A stretch of DNA of 6,808 bases, taken from contig JAQBZT010000167.1 of the NCBI GenBank assembly GCA_027622355.1, positions 1-6,808 on the forward strand, written 5' to 3'. Position 1 is the stretch's first letter; each line of letters begins with the position of its first letter. This document shows positions 4,632-6,808 of the stretch, piece by piece. Position numbers and translations under genes: made by a program. This DNA is from a bacterium (GTDB lineage Bacteria > UBA8248). The notes beneath the pieces were generated by a model. The model saw only the letters and a list, made by a program, of their open reading frames with translations. It had not been told where the DNA came from and searched no databases.

Positions 4632-6808
4632 CTAACCGCCGTTCCTGCCTCCGGCGAGCGCCTTTTGGACATCACTCGGGCCGATCGGCATCGAGAAAAA
4701 CGGTGTGCCGATGGCGTCCTGAATGGCATTGACGATCGCCGCCGCCGTCGCCACGATGGGCGGCTCGCCCACCCCCCGGATGCCGTAGGGGGTCTCCTCC
4801 GCGGGGTTGCCCATCAGCACCGCGTTCAGCTCGGGCATATCGAGACTCGTCGGGATGAGATACTCGTGCAGGGACTCTCCCTGCAGGAAGCCCTGCCCGG
4901 TGCGGGGCTGCTCCTCCATGAGGGCGAGACCCATGCCCTGGAGCATCCCGCCCTCGATCTGGCCCGCGACCGACATCGGGTTGATGGCGAAGCCCACATC
5001 CTGCACGCAGGTGAGCCGGAGGACGCGAATCTCCCCCAGTTCGGGATGAACGGCCACCTCGGCCACCTGGGCGGTGTGAATGGGGCAAAGCGGCGGCTTT
5101 TCGCTCTCGCCCTGCCCCATGAGAAAGCCCTGGATTCCGGGGGCGGCTTTCGCCACCTCGCCGAGGGTGAGGGCGCGATCGGGCGCCGAGGCCACCAGCA
5201 CCCGGCCGTTCTCGATCACCAGATCCTGGGGGTCGGCCTCCAGCCGCTCGGCCGCCACCCGGAAGATTTTCTCCTTGGCGTCCTCGACCGCCCGGAGGAG
5301 TGAAAGCCCAAGCGAGCGCGTGGCCTTGCTCCCCGAGGCCGAGGTGGACTGCGGCGCCGTGTCGGTATCGCCCGAATCGAAGCGCACCCGATCGAGGCTG
5401 ATGCCGAATTCCTCGGCCGCCAACTGGCAGAGCGAGGTGCTCATCCCGGTGAGGTTCACCGTTCCGCCGACGATCTGGAGCGTGCCGTCACCGTTCAGCC
5501 GCAGCGTGCAGCAGGCCGCCTCACCAGGGCCCACCCAGTAGCCGCAGGCCACCCCGCGGCCGAGCTTCCAGCCCGTGCCCTCGAGCGCGCCGTTCGGCTC
5601 GATGGGCTGGCCCCAACGGCCCTCCTCGGCGGCGCGATCAAGAACATCCAGCAGGGCATCGTCCTTCTCCACCCCGGAGAGGCTCGTGTCCCCCTTGCGC
5701 AGGGCGTTGCGGCGGCGGAACTCGAGCGGGTCGATGCCGAGCGCGCGGGCGATGATGTCCATCTGCACCTCGGTGGCGAGATGGTATTGCGGCCCGCTGG
5801 GCGCCCGGACCGGCCCGCAGACCGGCGCGTTCGTGTAGACCGTGCAGGCGCTGATGTGTACGTTCGGAATCCGGTAGGTGCTTGAGCCCATCGACATCTT
5901 GCTCATGCACTGGAAGGGGCCGCCCTTGCCGTAGGCGCCGTGGTCCATCGTGATGTCCATGTCGCGGGCCACGATGGTGCCGTCCCGCTTCACCCCGGTG
6001 CGGATGCGGATGAAGTGGGGATGACGCGGATTGACGGACTTGTGGTCCTCCTCCCGGCTCATCTCGAGGCGCACGGGGCGCCCCCCGCTCCGGAGGGCCA
6101 GCAGGGCGGCAATGTGCTCGTTCGCCAGGAAGAGCTTGGCGCCGAAGCCGCCGCCGATCTCGGTGGGAATGACGCGGACTTTCGTCTCGGAGACTCCGAG
6201 GGCCTCGGCCACATCCGCCCGGATGATGAAGGGGTCCTGGGTCGAGGTCCAGATGGTGACCTTGCCGTCCGCCCCCGCCTCGGCCGAGCAAACGTGCGGC
6301 TCGATATAGGCGGCATGGGAGAACGGGGTGACGAAGGTGTGATCGAAGACATGGGCCGCTTCCTCAAAGCCGGCGGCGGGGTCCCCGATGGTTTTTTCGA
6401 ATTTCCCGATCAGGTTGCCTTGCCCGCCCGGTCCGAGATGGAGTTCGCGCCAGTTCTCGTGAATGAGCGGCCCCTTCCCCGCCCGGCTGTCGAGGCCGTT
6501 CACCACCGGCTCGAGCACTTCGTACTTCACCCGGATGGCGCCGAGGGCGTCATGGGCCGCTTCGATGGTCTCGGCCGCCACCGCGGCGACGGGTTCTCCC
6601 TCGTAGCGGACCTTCCCGTCCGCCGCGAACCAGCTCTGATCCTTGATGTCGCCGCCGAAACGAATGTCCGGGGCATCCTCTCGCGTCAGGACGACCAGGA
6701 CCCCCGGCAGTTTCGCCGCGCGCCCGGCGTCCACCGAAAGGACCCGCGCATGGGCGTGTGGACTCCGCAAGACGAGCCCGTAGAGCCCCCGGTAGGCGGG
6801 AATGTCCG
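4632..6808 (-). CDS. Xanthine dehydrogenase family, molybdopterin-binding large subunit (5' end beyond window)
   Basis: The visible 724 residues lack only a few tens at the N-terminus; the frame enters from the window edge with DIPAYRGLYGLVLRSPHAHAR, a typical opening. It carries the molybdenum active site of a hydroxylase that inserts oxygen from water into a carbon (or, in some relatives, dehydroxylates an aromatic CoA ester). The first ~100 residues are the aldehyde oxidase/xanthine dehydrogenase hammerhead domain. The cofactor motif GGGFGAK is at 6135-6155. An arginine in TNAPVCGPVRAPSGPQ (codon 5805-5807) lies where the substrate-site loop is found. The catalytic glutamate is in GVGEPPI (codon 4764-4766) near the C-terminus. 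The AYRCSFR loop of true CO dehydrogenases is absent, so it is not CoxL. The iron-sulfur and FAD subunits are not in the window and may lie upstream. The substrate cannot be inferred. The selenoprotein gene follows after 27 bases. Confidence 0.95.
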   Translation of the reverse strand, partial: DIPAYRGLYGLVLRSPHAHARVLSVDAGRAAKLPGVLVVLTREDAPDIRFGGDIKDQSWFAADGKVRYEGEPVAAVAAETIEAAHDALGAIRVKYEVLEPVVNGLDSRAGKGPLIHENWRELHLGPGGQGNLIGKFEKTIGDPAAGFEEAAHVFDHTFVTPFSHAAYIEPHVCSAEAGADGKVTIWTSTQDPFIIRADVAEALGVSETKVRVIPTEIGGGFGAKLFLANEHIAALLALRSGGRPVRLEMSREEDHKSVNPRHPHFIRIRTGVKRDGTIVARDMDITMDHGAYGKGGPFQCMSKMSMGSSTYRIPNVHISACTVYTNAPVCGPVRAPSGPQYHLATEVQMDIIARALGIDPLEFRRRNALRKGDTSLSGVEKDDALLDVLDRAAEEGRWGQPIEPNGALEGTGWKLGRGVACGYWVGPGEAACCTLRLNGDGTLQIVGGTVNLTGMSTSLCQLAAEEFGISLDRVRFDSGDTDTAPQSTSASGSKATRSLGLSLLRAVEDAKEKIFRVAAERLEADPQDLVIENGRVLVASAPDRALTLGEVAKAAPGIQGFLMGQGESEKPPLCPIHTAQVAEVAVHPELGEIRVLRLTCVQDVGFAINPMSVAGQIEGGMLQGMGLALMEEQPRTGQGFLQGESLHEYLIPTSLDMPELNAVLMGNPAEETPYGIRGVGEPPIVATAAAIVNAIQDAIGTPFFSMPIGPSDVQKALAGGRNGG

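Noticed and set aside
3996..5303. Long plus-strand open frame of 435 codons opposite the molybdenum hydroxylase and selenoprotein genes
   Set aside because: It is antisense to two clearly recognisable proteins, has a His/Arg/Leu-rich composition typical of GC-rich shadow frames, and shows no family motif.
6768..6770. TTG as the start codon of the molybdenum hydroxylase subunit
   Set aside because: The frame continues upstream to the window edge with conserved family sequence (AYRGLYGLVLRSP), so the real start is outside.

Overview
The window reads as part of a GC-rich bacterial chromosome with an envelope of the Gram-negative type: there is an exported small protein, and an ECF sigma factor with a membrane-anchored anti-sigma factor. 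The gene set combines a molybdenum hydroxylase, an acyl-CoA dehydrogenase and a probable selenoprotein. This would suit a selenocysteine-using lineage such as those once grouped as Deltaproteobacteria or Tectomicrobia. That placement is inference from gene content only.

Left part (1-1950). A complete acyl-CoA dehydrogenase (183-1382, +) with a strong ribosome binding site is followed tail to tail by a 3'-truncated KAP-family P-loop NTPase (1379-1780, -). The KAP stretch is visibly less GC-rich than its neighbours. A 22-bp direct repeat with one mismatch lies at the left edge of the window and again over the first codons of the KAP fragment, so the dehydrogenase and the KAP remnant lie between two copies. 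This looks like a rearrangement scar. A hairpin-rich spacer follows, including a clear intrinsic terminator (1899-1929, -) for the next gene.

Middle part (1951-3832). A small exported protein (1951-2199, -) is divergent from an ECF sigma factor (2484-3011, +) and its single-pass anti-sigma factor (3014-3832, +). The spacer between them holds an inverted repeat, GGAAC-N17-GTTCC, that could serve as an ECF promoter in both directions. The three genes may form one envelope-stress or ligand-sensing regulon.

Right part (3939-6808, all -). A molybdopterin-binding large subunit of the xanthine dehydrogenase family (4632-6808, its start lies beyond the window) is followed after 27 bases by a carboxymuconolactone decarboxylase/AhpD-like protein. 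The latter reading frame is interrupted by one in-frame TGA exactly where the second cysteine of the redox CxxC motif belongs (C-N-N-TGA-V-G-H-N). The family sequence continues in the same frame for 109 more codons. A hairpin with GGU in its loop lies 15-32 nt downstream of the TGA, a spacing close to that of known bacterial SECIS elements. The best reading is a single 221-residue selenoprotein with a CNNU active site, and this is the most interesting item in the window.
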